DNA of 64,000 nt, from the NCBI GenBank assembly GCA_020726505.1, contig JAHLEZ010000004.1, positions 3,432,652-3,496,651 of the forward strand, in the 5' to 3' direction. Position 1 is the first letter of the stretch. Every line of letters begins with the position of its first letter. Below are positions 9,956-20,522 of the stretch, piece by piece. A model generated the notes under the pieces. It did no database searches. It was given only the letters and a program-made list of their open reading frames with translations, and was not told the DNA's origin. Origin of the DNA: Leptodontidium sp. MPI-SDFR-AT-0119. Lineage: Eukaryota > Ascomycota > Leotiomycetes > Helotiales > Leptodontidiaceae. The translations under genes were made by a program, and so were the position numbers.

Positions 9956-12900
9956 TCACTCCCCTTCGTCCTCATCGTCTGTGTCATCTCTTCTTCTTTG
10001 GAGAGACCATTTTCTGGTGCAAATCTTAGTGGTTTGGAGGAATTGTAGTGTTGCGTCGATACCCACTTTGGAGTGGAGGAGGAGGGGGACGGTTAGCTCC
10101 ATATCGAGGGCTGCTTTGAGTGTTTGGCGAGCTTGTGAGAGCTCTGGGCATGTGAGTAACAGGTGATGTGTAGTCTCTTTCTGCCCACAACGGCATCGGT
10201 CGTTGGTCACATGTCCAAGCTGTTTGAGGTAGGATTTGAGGTACCCATGGCCGAGTTTGAGTTGAAAGAATGCGCTAGCTGTCTCTCTTGGGGTACCGAC
10301 AGGCGTTCGGATCTTTGATGAGATACTCCAGGGGAAGTATTTTCTGTACGAGTATGTGTTGTTGTGTTGTTTGGGTCTTGAACTAGCGAGATACTCTCTC
10401 CATTCGTCGCCGATCTTTTCTTTTATTCTTAGGCCTAGCATAGCAAAGCTGAGTTGGTTTGTTTGAGGGCTTTTGAAAGAAGCGCTTTTAGCAAGTAGGT
10501 CGGCTTCTTCGTTCCCTTGGATGTCCTCATGCCCTGGGACCCAATGGATTGTAATTTTTGCTCCTTTTTGGGTGATGATTCGAGCAGCATTGATGGCCCG
10601 GATTTGGCATGCTTGTCCGGGGTTATCAGAGGGGGTTTTGAGTCTCCAGATGCCTGCTTGGTTGTCAGAGTACACGTGGTAGTGTATTCTAGGTTTGGCT
10701 TTTTGGCTGGCGTATTCAATAGCTAGAGTGACTCCTTCAAGTTCTCCGTTGTAGACGAGTTGATTCTTGCCAAGGTTGGCGAGCTTTCGGTGGTACACAT
10801 TGTTTGAGGGTGGCGAATAGACTGCAAGGCCGACTCCGATACCTGTGCTCTTTTCCATAGATGATGCGTCCGTATATATGAATATACTGTTGTTTGGGTT
10901 GGTCTTAATAATCTTAAGGTGTTGAATTGTCTCGTCCTCTTTCGACAGGGGGCTGATCTCTACATCATAGAAAGTATCGAGGTTCCAAGGTGCGAAGTGA
11001 AAGTGAGAGATCTTTTCTACGTTGACTCCCTCGTAGAGTTCAGCTATAGAATCGAAGATTCGACTCAGTTGGAGTGGTTGTTTTGACTTATCTCGGGGAG
11101 CAGTTTCCGTCGGGTTGTGTATGTTGTTGATAGCATTGTTGGTTGGATGTGTTGGATCGAGTTTAGTGAGCCTGAAGGCATATCTTCTGAGAGTAGCGTT
11201 AAGTCTGACTGTTGGTGGTTGGAGTGCACTTTCTACTTCCATGGGGAGGATTGGTGCTGTTTTGAATACTCCAAGGATCTTGCGCAACGCAAGGTTTTGG
11301 AGCTTTTGAAGTTGGTTTATGAGGTGCTTTTGTCCCTTCCACCAAAGCTCAGCTCCATAGTCAGCGATACTGATCACACATGCAGTGTAAATTTGACGGA
11401 GGGCGAAAGGGGTGAGGCCGTTTCCTATGGAGGCAAGTCGAGCTAGGCGGTAGAAGGCTCGTTTGGCACTGTTTACTTTAGTCGCGACGTGCTCTTTGAA
11501 TGAGAGGCCGTAGTCGAATTGGATTCCTAGCCATTTGACTGATTTGGATGGCGTGACTTCTTTGCCGTCGGGGAGAGTTAAGTGCTCGTTTTTGTGACTC
11601 TTTGTCCAGTGGATGAGATCCGTCTTGGAAAGATCGAATTTGATTTGGCATTCTCCTGCGTGTAGATACAGCTCTTGAATCTGCTTTTGGAGGACCTTGA
11701 TATTGGTTTTGATATTTGGTGAGGCAGTTGTGAGAGTGACGTCGTCGACGTACGAGATCCATGTGACTTTCGTGGATTTGAAGAGATCTCTGATATATAT
11801 CAGGAAGAGGATTGGTGAGATGGGGCTGCCTTGGGGGACTCCAGACATAATGCTTGACGCGTTTTGTATTTCTCCGTCGAACGCGAGGCCAAGTTGACGA
11901 GAATCGAGGAACGAGGATACCCATGCAATTAGAGAGGTTGGGAGGAGGAGTATCTGGAAGATGAATAGGAGACGATATTTGGCCACATGGTCGTACGCCC
12001 CTTTCACGTCAAGGAAGCACGTCGTAGTCTTCCATCTGCGTTTCTTGTACCGCTCAACAGTGTCGTTGAGTATTAGAGCTGCGTCGATAGCTGATTTCTT
12101 GAGTCTCCCTCCGATCTGGGAGTTGTGAAGTAGGTTTGTTGTTTCTGCGAGGAACCCAAGGCGTCTAGCCATGATTCTTTCGGAAATCTTGCCTAGGCAG
12201 TTCAAGAGGGTGATGATTCTGTATGCTTTCGGTATGGAGTAGTCAGGCTTGTTTGGTTTCGGTAAGATTGCTCCAGTAGCTATTTTCCAGCATTTTGGGT
12301 GGTGCCCTAGGTCTATGAAGATAGAGTATATTCGGAAAAAGAGGTCGGGGAGAGCTTGGAATGCTTTGGTGATTATTTCCTGGTTGATGCCGTCTGGGCC
12401 AGGAGATTTGGCTTTGATTTTGTTAGAGCATACGTTGTAGAGCTCTTGTCTCGTAAGTTTTGGCCATTCCCATCTGTTGAGGTCGGGCTGGTAGTCGTCC
12501 CAGTTAGGCTTTTCAGCAACTGGAGGGGATGGGAAGAGAGTGCTTCGGAAAGCTTCGCATTTTCCTTCAAAGGTTGATTGAGGAATGTTTTGGAGGTTCT
12601 TGATCAGTGGGATGCGCGAGACGAGGTTGTTTTTGGTGTATTTCATTGCTCTGAAGATACTTTTGGAGTCTTCCTTTTGGAGGAATTGGTTCCAATGACC
12701 TCTTTTGGCGGCTGTGATTGCTTGGAGGTATGTTTTGTTGGCTTCGCAGTATCTGGCGATTGAGTCTCTGTCCTCTGGCGTGGTATTCCTCCGGAGATTG
12801 GTCTTTGAGTGTCGGAGTTCACTCAATTCGGGGGTCCACCATGCTTTGGCTTTAGCATTAGGTTTGACTTTTGGAATAGACGCATCAGCTGCATCGTTGA

Positions 12901-13885
12901 TTGCTTTCGTGAATGCGTTTGCTATCCTTTCAAGGAGATTGATCAGAGTTTGGTTGGTCTCTTCGAGAATAGCCTTGGAGTTCTCTGCTGTAACGAGGTC
13001 GGGACCGAAAGTTGGGTTGGACAGGACGCGTGATGTTGCAGCATTGGCTTTGAGAGTCTTTTCAAATAGCTCCCAGTCGGCGAGATTAGTGTTATATCTT
13101 GTCTGTGTCGTTGGGTTAACGACGTCATCGTTGGCGATAGCTTTGAGGTGTAGTTGGAGGCTGTAGTGGTCGGAGCATATGTCGGGGTTAACATTGAAAT
13201 ACTCGCACGTGTTTGAGACTGATGGTGAGGTAAACGCAAGGTCTATCGTTGATTCTGATATACCGCCGTTCCTGGGGCGGCTCCATGTGACGATTCCAGG
13301 GGTATTTTGCAGGTTGAAGTCGAATTTTTCAGTCCATTGGGCAAGCTCTTCGTCAGCTTGTGAAATACTCACAGCGTGAGGTTCCCACGTGGGGTGGTGT
13401 GCGTTGAAGTCTCCGATTATGATCGAGTTTGAGTGTGGGATAAGGTTGATGAGGTGTCGTTGGAAGGTATTAGTGTTTCCGCCCTCGAGACTGAGTTGAT
13501 TGTAAAGGTTGATGAGTTGAATGGTAGTTTGGCCGTCTGATACAGAGAGGATTTGAATGTCTGTATCGAGTGGTGATTCTTGTGAGAGGTTGACGTTGAG
13601 CTCGCATGATTTGGATACGTATGTGAGCGTGCGTGGACGAAGGTTAGTAGGATGATTAGGGGGGATTTGCATAAAGCTGTGGTGGGATGTAGAGGTAAAG
13701 TTGGTGAAATCGTCTCTTGGGGGGTTGGAGTTCTTTCCAAACCACCATGGTTCTTGGACGATGATTATATCAAATTGCTGTTCAACTCCTTGTTGGAGAA
13801 AGTCTTCGGTAACTTCTTGAGATGCATTTGCGTTAATGGAGAGGATTTTGAGAGGTTTTCCTAACATATAGGTCGGACTATACAT
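9956..13885 (-). CDS. LINE ORF2: endonuclease, reverse transcriptase, RNase H
   Basis: A 1309-residue protein that nicks target DNA and copies the LINE RNA into it. Residues about 12-245 form an exonuclease-endonuclease-phosphatase domain (VQEPWW at 43-48, GDFNAHHPTW at 158-167, STIDLAF at 212-218, SDHYSL at 238-243). The reverse transcriptase spans about 540-800, with AYRIITLLNCLGKISERI, CFLDVKGAYDHV, SGVPQGSPISP and the catalytic YVDD at 712-715. RNase H spans about 1001-1135, with YTDASS, NGELEG, YSDNQA and WVPGHEDIQGNEEADLLAKS, so the catalytic acidic residues are present. A CRCGQ...HHLLLTC zinc motif lies at 1231-1246. It has no internal stop. It overlaps the end of ORF1 by 25 bp; the methionine at residue 7 lies in ATGTTAG, where the ORF1 stop overlaps an ORF2 ATG, so reinitiation at this ATG is plausible. 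Confidence 0.95.
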   Translation of the reverse strand: MYSPTYMLGKPLKILSINANASQEVTEDFLQQGVEQQFDIIIVQEPWWFGKNSNPPRDDFTNFTSTSHHSFMQIPPNHPTNLRPRTLTYVSKSCELNVNLSQESPLDTDIQILSVSDGQTTIQLINLYNQLSLEGGNTNTFQRHLINLIPHSNSIIIGDFNAHHPTWEPHAVSISQADEELAQWTEKFDFNLQNTPGIVTWSRPRNGGISESTIDLAFTSPSVSNTCEYFNVNPDICSDHYSLQLHLKAIANDDVVNPTTQTRYNTNLADWELFEKTLKANAATSRVLSNPTFGPDLVTAENSKAILEETNQTLINLLERIANAFTKAINDAADASIPKVKPNAKAKAWWTPELSELRHSKTNLRRNTTPEDRDSIARYCEANKTYLQAITAAKRGHWNQFLQKEDSKSIFRAMKYTKNNLVSRIPLIKNLQNIPQSTFEGKCEAFRSTLFPSPPVAEKPNWDDYQPDLNRWEWPKLTRQELYNVCSNKIKAKSPGPDGINQEIITKAFQALPDLFFRIYSIFIDLGHHPKCWKIATGAILPKPNKPDYSIPKAYRIITLLNCLGKISERIMARRLGFLAETTNLLHNSQIGGRLKKSAIDAALILNDTVERYKKRRWKTTTCFLDVKGAYDHVAKYRLLFIFQILLLPTSLIAWVSSFLDSRQLGLAFDGEIQNASSIMSGVPQGSPISPILFLIYIRDLFKSTKVTWISYVDDVTLTTASPNIKTNIKVLQKQIQELYLHAGECQIKFDLSKTDLIHWTKSHKNEHLTLPDGKEVTPSKSVKWLGIQFDYGLSFKEHVATKVNSAKRAFYRLARLASIGNGLTPFALRQIYTACVISIADYGAELWWKGQKHLINQLQKLQNLALRKILGVFKTAPILPMEVESALQPPTVRLNATLRRYAFRLTKLDPTHPTNNAINNIHNPTETAPRDKSKQPLQLSRIFDSIAELYEGVNVEKISHFHFAPWNLDTFYDVEISPLSKEDETIQHLKIIKTNPNNSIFIYTDASSMEKSTGIGVGLAVYSPPSNNVYHRKLANLGKNQLVYNGELEGVTLAIEYASQKAKPRIHYHVYSDNQAGIWRLKTPSDNPGQACQIRAINAARIITQKGAKITIHWVPGHEDIQGNEEADLLAKSASFKSPQTNQLSFAMLGLRIKEKIGDEWREYLASSRPKQHNNTYSYRKYFPWSISSKIRTPVGTPRETASAFFQLKLGHGYLKSYLKQLGHVTNDRCRCGQKETTHHLLLTCPELSQARQTLKAALDMELTVPLLLHSKVGIDATLQFLQTTKICTRKWSLQRRRDDTDDEDEGE

Positions 13886-15390
13886 TCTTTAGTGTATGCT
13901 ATGTGGGGTTCATTGCAGTTGCAACATTTGTATATAGTGTGCTCGCAGGGGCTACCTATGATATTGCAAGTTGGGCATGTATGCTCTCGGGTATGGTGTT
14001 TAGCAGCGCAAAAAGCGCAGTTTGGCTCTGTTTTAGGGCATCTTTGCTGGAGATGGCCGAATCCAAGGCATCTAGTACATTGAGTGGAGGGGAGCACATG
14101 ACGGAGCTTTTCAACTCTAACACTTACTCCGCCAATGTTGAGTCGGTTGCGAATAGCTCTGGTTTGTTCCTCTTCTGTGGCGAAGGCGATTATCATTGAG
14201 GCGGCTTTTTGAGGTCCCAACCTTTTGCTTTCTGACGTGAGCCAGTAGGGGGTGCCTACGATGTTAAGGTTAAGTGATTTATTGAAGGTGTTAATCTCGT
14301 CACGTATCATTTGAGGCATTTCGGGGGTGTCAAGCTGTAGAGTCACTCCGTGAACTGCAACTTTGAAGAATGAGATATCTTTCTTTGCTTCCTTGAATTG
14401 GATGAATTTGGCGAGTATGTCGCTTTGTTGAATGAGGTATTCAGCTGAGTATTCGGCTGTGGTTGTGAGGATTAGGTTTTGTGCAATTGACTTGGTGATT
14501 GTCGCTAGAACTGGTGTAATAGCGTGGCGTTGTTTGCTGAGTTCTTCGTTGATTTTGGATCGCAGTTCCAGTGGGTTGATGTCGGTGAAGCTGGTGAGCG
14601 TGTGTTTAATTAGTATAACCGTATGATCTCGTTTGAGCTGCTTTTTCGCCTTGAGTTGTTGCTGGCGGTTGGGTTTTGGGTCTAGTATTGTAACTCTCTT
14701 GCCGTGTTGGGACGTATTAAATTGAGCGCTGAAGAGTGGTCTGGGTAAGGATTCGGTAGGGGCGCCTTCGTCGGACGAGTCAGAACTGGAGGGAGTGAAA
14801 GATGTATTGATGGCTTCTCTAGGGAAGTGTCTAGAGGCTTTGGCAATGATTTGTTCCATATGGTTCGCCGCGTTGACAATCATATTGCTTGCTTTGGTGA
14901 TAGGAAATCCACTATTGATTTGTTCCATGGTGGCGAGTACTTGGATGAAGCTGTTTCGGTACTCAGGTTCTTGCACCTTCGAGACTATCAGAGCTAGGTC
15001 GTTCATAATACGGTCTGAGAGACCCCTGATTGTAGTTGGTTCTCCGTGACGGAGGAATTTGGCAGTTGGGAGTTCCATGGGGGCCTCTGAGGGGCGTTTA
15101 GACTTCCGAATTGGGGATCGGTGAGGTCTGGCAGAATGAGTTGAAGTGGAAAAGCTTGGCTGGGAGCCTCCATTTGTGAAGGATGGGATGTTTAGGAAGC
15201 CAGGAGAGTTGCTTTGGTTGAGGTTTAGTTGGGAACCTCTAATTGTATTGTTGATAGGGCTGGACGGTGCGTGTCCACCGGCGGGGTGGTGGTTGTTGAG
15301 ACGGGGGGTGTTTGGTGTACTGTGGGCAGACGAGCCTAAAATGACTGGCCCTGAAGGGAGGTCTAGGTTGTCTATATTCATTGCGGACAT
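13861..15390 (-). CDS. LINE ORF1: gag-like RNA-binding protein
   Basis: A 509-residue nucleic-acid-binding protein expected to coat the LINE RNA. The first 100 residues are rich in Ser, Pro and Asn. A basic segment (KPNRQQQLKAKKQLKRD) follows near 240. The C-terminus carries three zinc-knuckle-like motifs: CTRCLGFGHLQQRC (438-451, canonical CX2CX4HX4C), CAFCAAKHHTREHTC (458-472) and CCNCNEPHIAYTKEC (489-503). The start ATG at 15390 is the first of the frame and leaves a 5' UTR of about 260 bp. It is not similar in sequence to the decayed ORF1 at 5.2 kb. Confidence 0.93.
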   Translation of the reverse strand: MSAMNIDNLDLPSGPVILGSSAHSTPNTPRLNNHHPAGGHAPSSPINNTIRGSQLNLNQSNSPGFLNIPSFTNGGSQPSFSTSTHSARPHRSPIRKSKRPSEAPMELPTAKFLRHGEPTTIRGLSDRIMNDLALIVSKVQEPEYRNSFIQVLATMEQINSGFPITKASNMIVNAANHMEQIIAKASRHFPREAINTSFTPSSSDSSDEGAPTESLPRPLFSAQFNTSQHGKRVTILDPKPNRQQQLKAKKQLKRDHTVILIKHTLTSFTDINPLELRSKINEELSKQRHAITPVLATITKSIAQNLILTTTAEYSAEYLIQQSDILAKFIQFKEAKKDISFFKVAVHGVTLQLDTPEMPQMIRDEINTFNKSLNLNIVGTPYWLTSESKRLGPQKAASMIIAFATEEEQTRAIRNRLNIGGVSVRVEKLRHVLPSTQCTRCLGFGHLQQRCPKTEPNCAFCAAKHHTREHTCPTCNIIGSPCEHTIYKCCNCNEPHIAYTKECIVRPIC

Positions 15391-15528
15391 GTTGGAAAGA
15401 TCTTAATATGGGTAGAGGAAGGTATTTCGTGTGATTATTATGGTTTAGAGGCGTTGCGGGGTGAAGGGTTGTAGGATGTGGTGTTTTTAGTGATTTTACC
15501 GATTTTTGGCGACGACGTGAATCAACAA

Positions 15529-15549
15529 CCAGTTGTCGTAGACAACTGG
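15529..15549 (-). promoter_or_regulatory. Hairpin in LINE 5' UTR
   Basis: CCAGTTGTC and GACAACTGG pair as a 9-bp stem with a 3-base loop. A second stem (TTCGAAGAA / TTCTTCGAA, 15613-15635) lies closer to the element's 5' end. Both could structure the leader RNA; no function is shown. Confidence 0.5.
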
Positions 15550-15651
15550 TGGAAGCTTGAAAAAGCTCGAAGAGCTGTGGTGAGACGAATGGATTAGCCA
15601 GATATGGGCGTATTCGAAGAAATTTCTTCTTCGAAAAGTTGTTCCGTGTCG

Positions 15652-15659
15652 TCTCCTCC
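15652..15659. repeat. LINE target-site duplication, 5' side
   Basis: TCTCCTCC (plus TTATTA) repeats the sequence beside the 3' tail and marks the 5' end of the LINE at about 15651. Confidence 0.8.
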
Positions 15660-15665
15660 TTATTA

Positions 15666-16516
15666 CTTGGTATGCTCACCGCATCGAACAAATAGAGTGG
15701 AATTGATTTCTCATTGATGGTCTACTAAGTAGTATCTTTTACTTGGGAACGAGGTGCCCAAACCGTCTTATTAGACCGGAACATGTTGCTCCACCTCGAA
15801 GTGACGCGGTAGAAGATTCGTCGGCATAGGGTACGCGAAATCCTGGATGATACGGATTAGTTATATACGGGTTCGATGCCAGTTCAACTTACAATTTCTG
15901 CCTTTACTAGCCACTAAGTTTCGTTATCGATTGAACGGTATGAGGTGACTCGGCCCCGCCGACGAATGAATAGAGCTACCTCAAACCTAGGAAGTTGGCC
16001 TAATTCGTGGGCTTTCTTAACTACTGTGTCTTTCCTCCCCGAAGCCCCTTTATACGGATTCCTTCTCTTTGCCATCGTGATGTAACACAGGATATACTCT
16101 GTAAGGAAATGGGATGCCTCACAACGTTTTATATATGGACTAAGTTGAAAAGATTATCTCTTAGCCCTTTAATACGTGATAGTATTATTGCTTTATTATT
16201 AAATTCCAAAGACGTTACCTTCTCGTTACTCGATTGTTGTTAGCTAGTGGTGGTGATACTATTAGAAAATTGACCCCCTATAGAAACAAGGGTAATTTAC
16301 TACCAATAACCCACAAATTCTACGAGTCAGTGGCGAACAACTATTTGCTTCCCTAACTCCTTAAATAGAAGACTAAGCTTGTCACTAAAAGTATTTTATT
16401 AACCTATCCGTGACCTGCCTGATGACTACAACTTGAGGGTGTTTCCGCATTAATATGATCACACCGGGATAAATAAGGATAGCATTAATCTAACGCAGAG
16501 TACTTCGGCATTAACT
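15666..16516. other. Relic DNA, no recognisable gene
   Basis: Decayed sequence with many stops in all frames. This is presumably the continuation of the relic into which the LINE inserted at 9.7 kb. Nothing recognisable. Confidence 0.4.
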
Positions 16517-16882
16517 TTAGTACGCTTGATTCTGGAGGAAATAGGGGTGTTGTTCGATGGGAAAGATTTATATGAAGCTGCGCAGGTGGTGATTTAGAAT
16601 GATGACTTGAAGAAAGATCTCGAGAGGGAAGGAAACTGAGGTGATAGCGTATTAGAGCTACGGAGAAACACACAAGCAGCTCCTCCACGATAATCTCACT
16701 TTCGCATTCGACAACAGGCTGAGCCAGACATCGATATTCACCGCCTTAGCGACCCCGAGTTCTTAGAGAACCCTGAGATTCCAATTATATAGCGCGTTAG
16801 GGATGACGGAATAGTGATTAGAGTGCTTGAGCTGTCTCAAAAGCAGCGTAGTGAGTACCGAGTAGTGTCTGACTCAGAATAA
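16517..16882 (+). pseudogene. Unrecognised acidic/polar ORF relic
   Basis: One plus-strand frame runs to a TAA near 16882 with only a few internal TAG/TGA/TAA. Its content is protein-like: LILEEIGVLFDGKDLYEAAQ, later QAEPDIDIHRLSDPEFLENP and VRDDGIVIRVLELSQKQRSE. The mix of charged and Gln residues suggests a former helical C-terminal region. I recognise no family; a retroelement protein is possible. Confidence 0.35.
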
Positions 16883-17836
16883 ATATGTATGCTCAGCACC
16901 ACCAACGACGCCGCCATTACTCCTTAAAACCCTGCAAATTTAGCCCTACACCATTGAATTGCTTCCATGAACACGGTGTGACGACATCAAGAAGAACTGA
17001 AACGAAAGCTTTGTTGCTGTGGATTTGGTGCGAGGACGCACCTCAAGTCTTTGAAGGGGGGGACGACATGCTGTCGCATATTAAAATGATTTCATGCCGC
17101 TAAGAACCGCTGTTTGGAGCATCTCAGGGCCACAACACACTGAAACAAACTCAAGAAGAAGAGCCTATGTAGCCCTGAGCAAGTCAGAGAGAACATTGGC
17201 CCCGCGTTACAAGACCACTGATCTCTCGGAGCAAAACTCAATAAGAAACCAGCGTCCTCGTAAACTACCTGCCGTATGCGAACATACAATAGGTTTAGAA
17301 CGAGACTGCCATCATCAAGCCGGCGATATTCTAGGCGGCAGAAAAGTAACTTCGTTGAAATGGGCTAGTTGTCGGGCTCGATCCGCAGGACTAGATTCCA
17401 AAACGGCAGGTTGAACCTGTGGCCTAGGCCAGAAATTCGAGTCCAACGTGCTAGACACCCCGAAAAATGCGAAACGCAACACACCCAGGCGCCAACTCTC
17501 GGCAACCGATAAAAAGAGAGGAAACAACGAAGCAAGTCCATTGTTCCCAGAGACTGAGCCATAGGTACCGGGGGTTTTCAGGGCCAAGTGAATGAAACCG
17601 AGCTGAACCTGCCGTTATGCACCTCCCGGACAGAGCCACCAACCCCGATTGCGTGAAGCAAACGATGTAGCGCACAGCGATCTATGAAGGCCGACACCAA
17701 GAGCACCATCGACAAACTGGCCTTGAACCGGTAAGCAGATCGCACGATCTATGTAAGGTAGGCAGAAGTCTAGGAAATCTCCCAGCGAGGGACCGACAAC
17801 ACGCTTTGGAATCAGAGCCATGCTCTCTGAAACCTC
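16883..17836. other. No recognisable gene; polypurine-like tract at 17049
   Basis: Near 17049-17069 the sequence CAAGTCTTTGAAGGGGGGGA resembles the codons and polypurine tract found at the 3' end of fungal Ty3/gypsy pol genes (VFEGGDD), and a near-identical copy occurs at 20166-20186. The rest has overlapping short frames on both strands with no motif. Confidence 0.35.
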
Positions 17837-17892
17837 AAGTCAACAACCACAAGTCAACAACCACAAGTCAACAACCACAAGTCAAAAACCTC
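17837..17892 (+). repeat. 14-bp tandem repeat, four units
   Basis: AAGTCAACAACCAC repeated three times and then once with changes (AAGTCAAAAACCTC). Confidence 0.9.
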
Positions 17893-20165
17893 AAGAACTG
17901 TCCACAGTGGCCTCAGATCTAGGAATTCGCCGGTCAGCACTCTCGTTAACAAGCCTAGGCAAGTCTCGGGGAGGTTTGCGATCTATCCAAGAAGATCTCT
18001 CATCACAGGCGACAGAATATAGCCAACGCCAACCCCACCCCACGTGCTAGAGATCTGAGCATGCCATCGGCCGACGACCCCTAGCTGGTGAACCTTTCAG
18101 GGATCGAGTGTTAGTCGACTACCCCCAATCAGTTCTGTCCAAAGTCTCTCGCCTGCTAGGTCAGGGCCCCTTCTGCATATACGCCGATACCTCCCAGCCC
18201 TCCCGTCGGAAAGTCTGAAAGAATAAGAACTTCTCTTGCCGTTCACCAGTGCTAGTAGACAAGAGGTAGCATACTTCGCACTCAGAGTGCTAACAGGAGA
18301 CTGCAAGTTATGGACAACTTTCAAGTACGGTACAGTGGTTCTAGGACCACAACAAACCTGCAAGCAGGAGTGCCGCCGTTCCAGGCTCGCATCAACATCG
18401 CTAAAGCAATGAAGACTCCATACCCTCGACCTCCAGCCAGGTTCAGCAATGAGTACTAGCAACCAATCAAGGCTAAGGGAGCGACCCGAGGTGTTCTCAT
18501 GGATGTTTCGTCACCGCCTACTGCTTCATTCCGAGAGGTGTCGTTAGGTAGAACGGACAGGGACAAAAGCCGACAACCCACGGAGCGGACAACCCACAGA
18601 GCAACCGGCCAGGAGTCAAGTCAAGCTTCGGCCTCAAGATCAACAACAAGTTCTTCAACCCCCATTAAAGAACTGAAGTAATCAAGAGACCTCAACTCTT
18701 GTTGAACCACTATTCCCAGAATGCTCGAACCAACAGGACCCCACAGCATGCCATCCCATGCTTAGCTGCTGCCAGCCCAACAGTGCTTGAGTTGACCAAA
18801 CTCTTTTGCCCCCAGAAAGCTCAGCTGTTTCGAAGACCCTCTGTTGAAGGAGAAGGGCAATTTCCACCACACCAAGAACCAAGAACCTATTGTAGCCTTC
18901 CAACCCTGCTCGACGCATTACGACCGTTAGTTTGCCCATTCTTCCCGGCTTTCTGCCATAAACCTTCGAAGTTGGCGGATCCAGCCTCCACCCCATCCAA
19001 CCAACCAATTGATGAGAGACTGGCGGAATGATGTCACCTATCTTCAACAGTGTGACTTGCGCAGGTGCACAAGAGCGTATCTGTGGAGGGACCCTAAAGC
19101 TACTCAGTGACCCATTACTAAGGGAAGATCAGTACGGCGCGACACGCACGTTCTTAGCCCAAGGGGTGGAGTTTGATGCGGGTAGTCGCACGAGGTGGCC
19201 TTGATTCCCATTGGGTTTACGAGCCTGAAGAAGGCAGATGGCATCGTTTCCTTGACCTGTGAAGAGAATGTAAGCACCGGCGCTGCGAAGAGGTTGGGCA
19301 GTTTGATACTTAGCTTGGATGACGTCAAGGTGAAGTCCTGGAGTTCACTTTGGTCACTTCTCAAAACACGAGTTGAGGATTGAAGACCGTGGTGGTACTT
19401 CAAATTGTCGCAGGAAAGGTGTTGGTGAAGTTTGTGTGTGGTTAGCTAAGTCCAAGGGAAGAGGTGGGAGCATAACTCACGGCGTTGAGACACGTTGAGA
19501 CCTCTATGGTGTTGACCTTTGGTGTTGAAGCTGAGAGCGCTTGGGCTAAAATGGAGCGAACCGATTTTGATGGCACCTCTAAGGTGGCTGACAACGAGAG
19601 GAACTCTTCTTGAAGGTCTACGGCAGGTTAGTAAAGCTCGGGGGAGATTATAAGAGGTCAACTTACTATGTTGAGGCGCGTTGACTTCATGTTGAAGTTG
19701 ATGTTTGGAAGATCGGGTCGTGGTAGCTGAGGTTATCTTTGAATGGAAGGAGATCTTGCCTTAGTAGTGTGGGGAGAAGTGATGGTGAAGTCGATCTTGA
19801 CACAAGTTGGCGGGGAAGTTTGTTTTCTTTGGAGAATTGAAGTGAGAGAAGGTGTAGGAGGTGTTGTTTGATTGGTGAGAGAAGGAGTGAAGAAGTTGGA
19901 GCGTGTTGAGGTGCTCCATGGAAAGAATAGTGTTAAGGAGAGGTTGTTGTATTTGGAGAGTTGAAGTTGGAAAGTTGATGGGGGAGAGTCAACCTTATAA
20001 AGGTAGGCTGGCGGCGCTAAGCGAGGCGATTGTTTGCTTCCAAAGGTGACAGGTCAACTATCACGGGACTTCAGCTATACCTCTCCCTCCTGCTGACTAT
20101 TCAAGTTATTGATGCTCTGATTAGTTGTACGTTCTTTTTACATATAAATTGCTCGGGGACGAGCA
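17893..20165. other. No recognisable gene
   Basis: Open frames on both strands (for example minus 18097-18462, 18682-19047 and 19104-19403; plus 18699-19031) show no motif I recognise. From about 19400 to 19990 the plus strand is purine-rich with many GTTGA-containing words (GTTGAGG, GTTGAAG), looking like an old low-complexity or promoter region. Confidence 0.4.
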
Positions 20166-20460
20166 GAGTCTTTGAAGGGGGGGACGCATGTGGTGGGGAC
20201 AGCCCCTCGATTTCTTTTGTCACATGACTGCGCCGGTCCTTCGCATATAAAACGAGCCAACACTTGATGATACAACATCAAGAACGGGACACCACATATA
20301 TTCCATTTAATAGAACCTTCCCCCCCCCCCCTTCTTTGTCAATTCGTACTCTCCAGATATGTGATATCTTTAGATTTGATTGATCTGTTATTTATTGAAG
20401 CTAGGAAATCCTCTAGTTCACAAATCTGAGATCCTGCTGTGAACAATCGTCGCTCAATAT
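20166..20460 (+). mobile_element. Possible solo LTR / gypsy 3' end remnant
   Basis: AGAGTCTTTGAAGGGGGGGA (20167-20186) matches the tract at 17049 and encodes VFEGGD, like the end of fungal gypsy polyproteins before the LTR. After it come a TATAAAA-like box (CGCATATAAAACGAGCC, about 20242) and a poly-C run at 20320-20331. No inverted TG...CA ends or target duplication could be fixed, so boundaries are tentative. Confidence 0.3.
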
Positions 20461-20522
20461 CCGAATTGCTATCCCACGGATTCAGCATCATGCAGACCAA
20501 GTTCAGCGTGGCTCACTGCATG

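Larger units (their letters stand above)
9711..15651 (-). mobile_element. Full-length Tad-type LINE (non-LTR retrotransposon)
   Basis: A complete minus-strand element of about 5.9 kb. It has a 5' UTR of about 260 bp, ORF1 with three zinc knuckles, ORF2 with AP-like endonuclease, reverse transcriptase and RNase H, a 3' UTR, and a tail of TAA units (9711-9730). Target-site duplications flank it, as expected of target-primed reverse transcription. Both ORFs are open and the base composition is balanced, unlike the RIP-decayed neighbourhood. The element therefore arrived after the local RIP damage or escaped it. The order ORF1, then EN-RT-RNase H, with a 3' zinc motif matches the Tad1/I group. 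Confidence 0.9.

Noticed and set aside
10435..13864. Many short plus- and minus-strand frames inside the LINE
   Set aside because: Shadows of ORF2 in other frames.
15239..15691. Minus-strand 150-codon frame over the LINE 5' end
   Set aside because: It crosses the element boundary and overlaps the start of ORF1 in another frame.
17049..20186. Complete gypsy element between the two polypurine-like tracts
   Set aside because: No protease, reverse transcriptase or integrase motif is readable between them.
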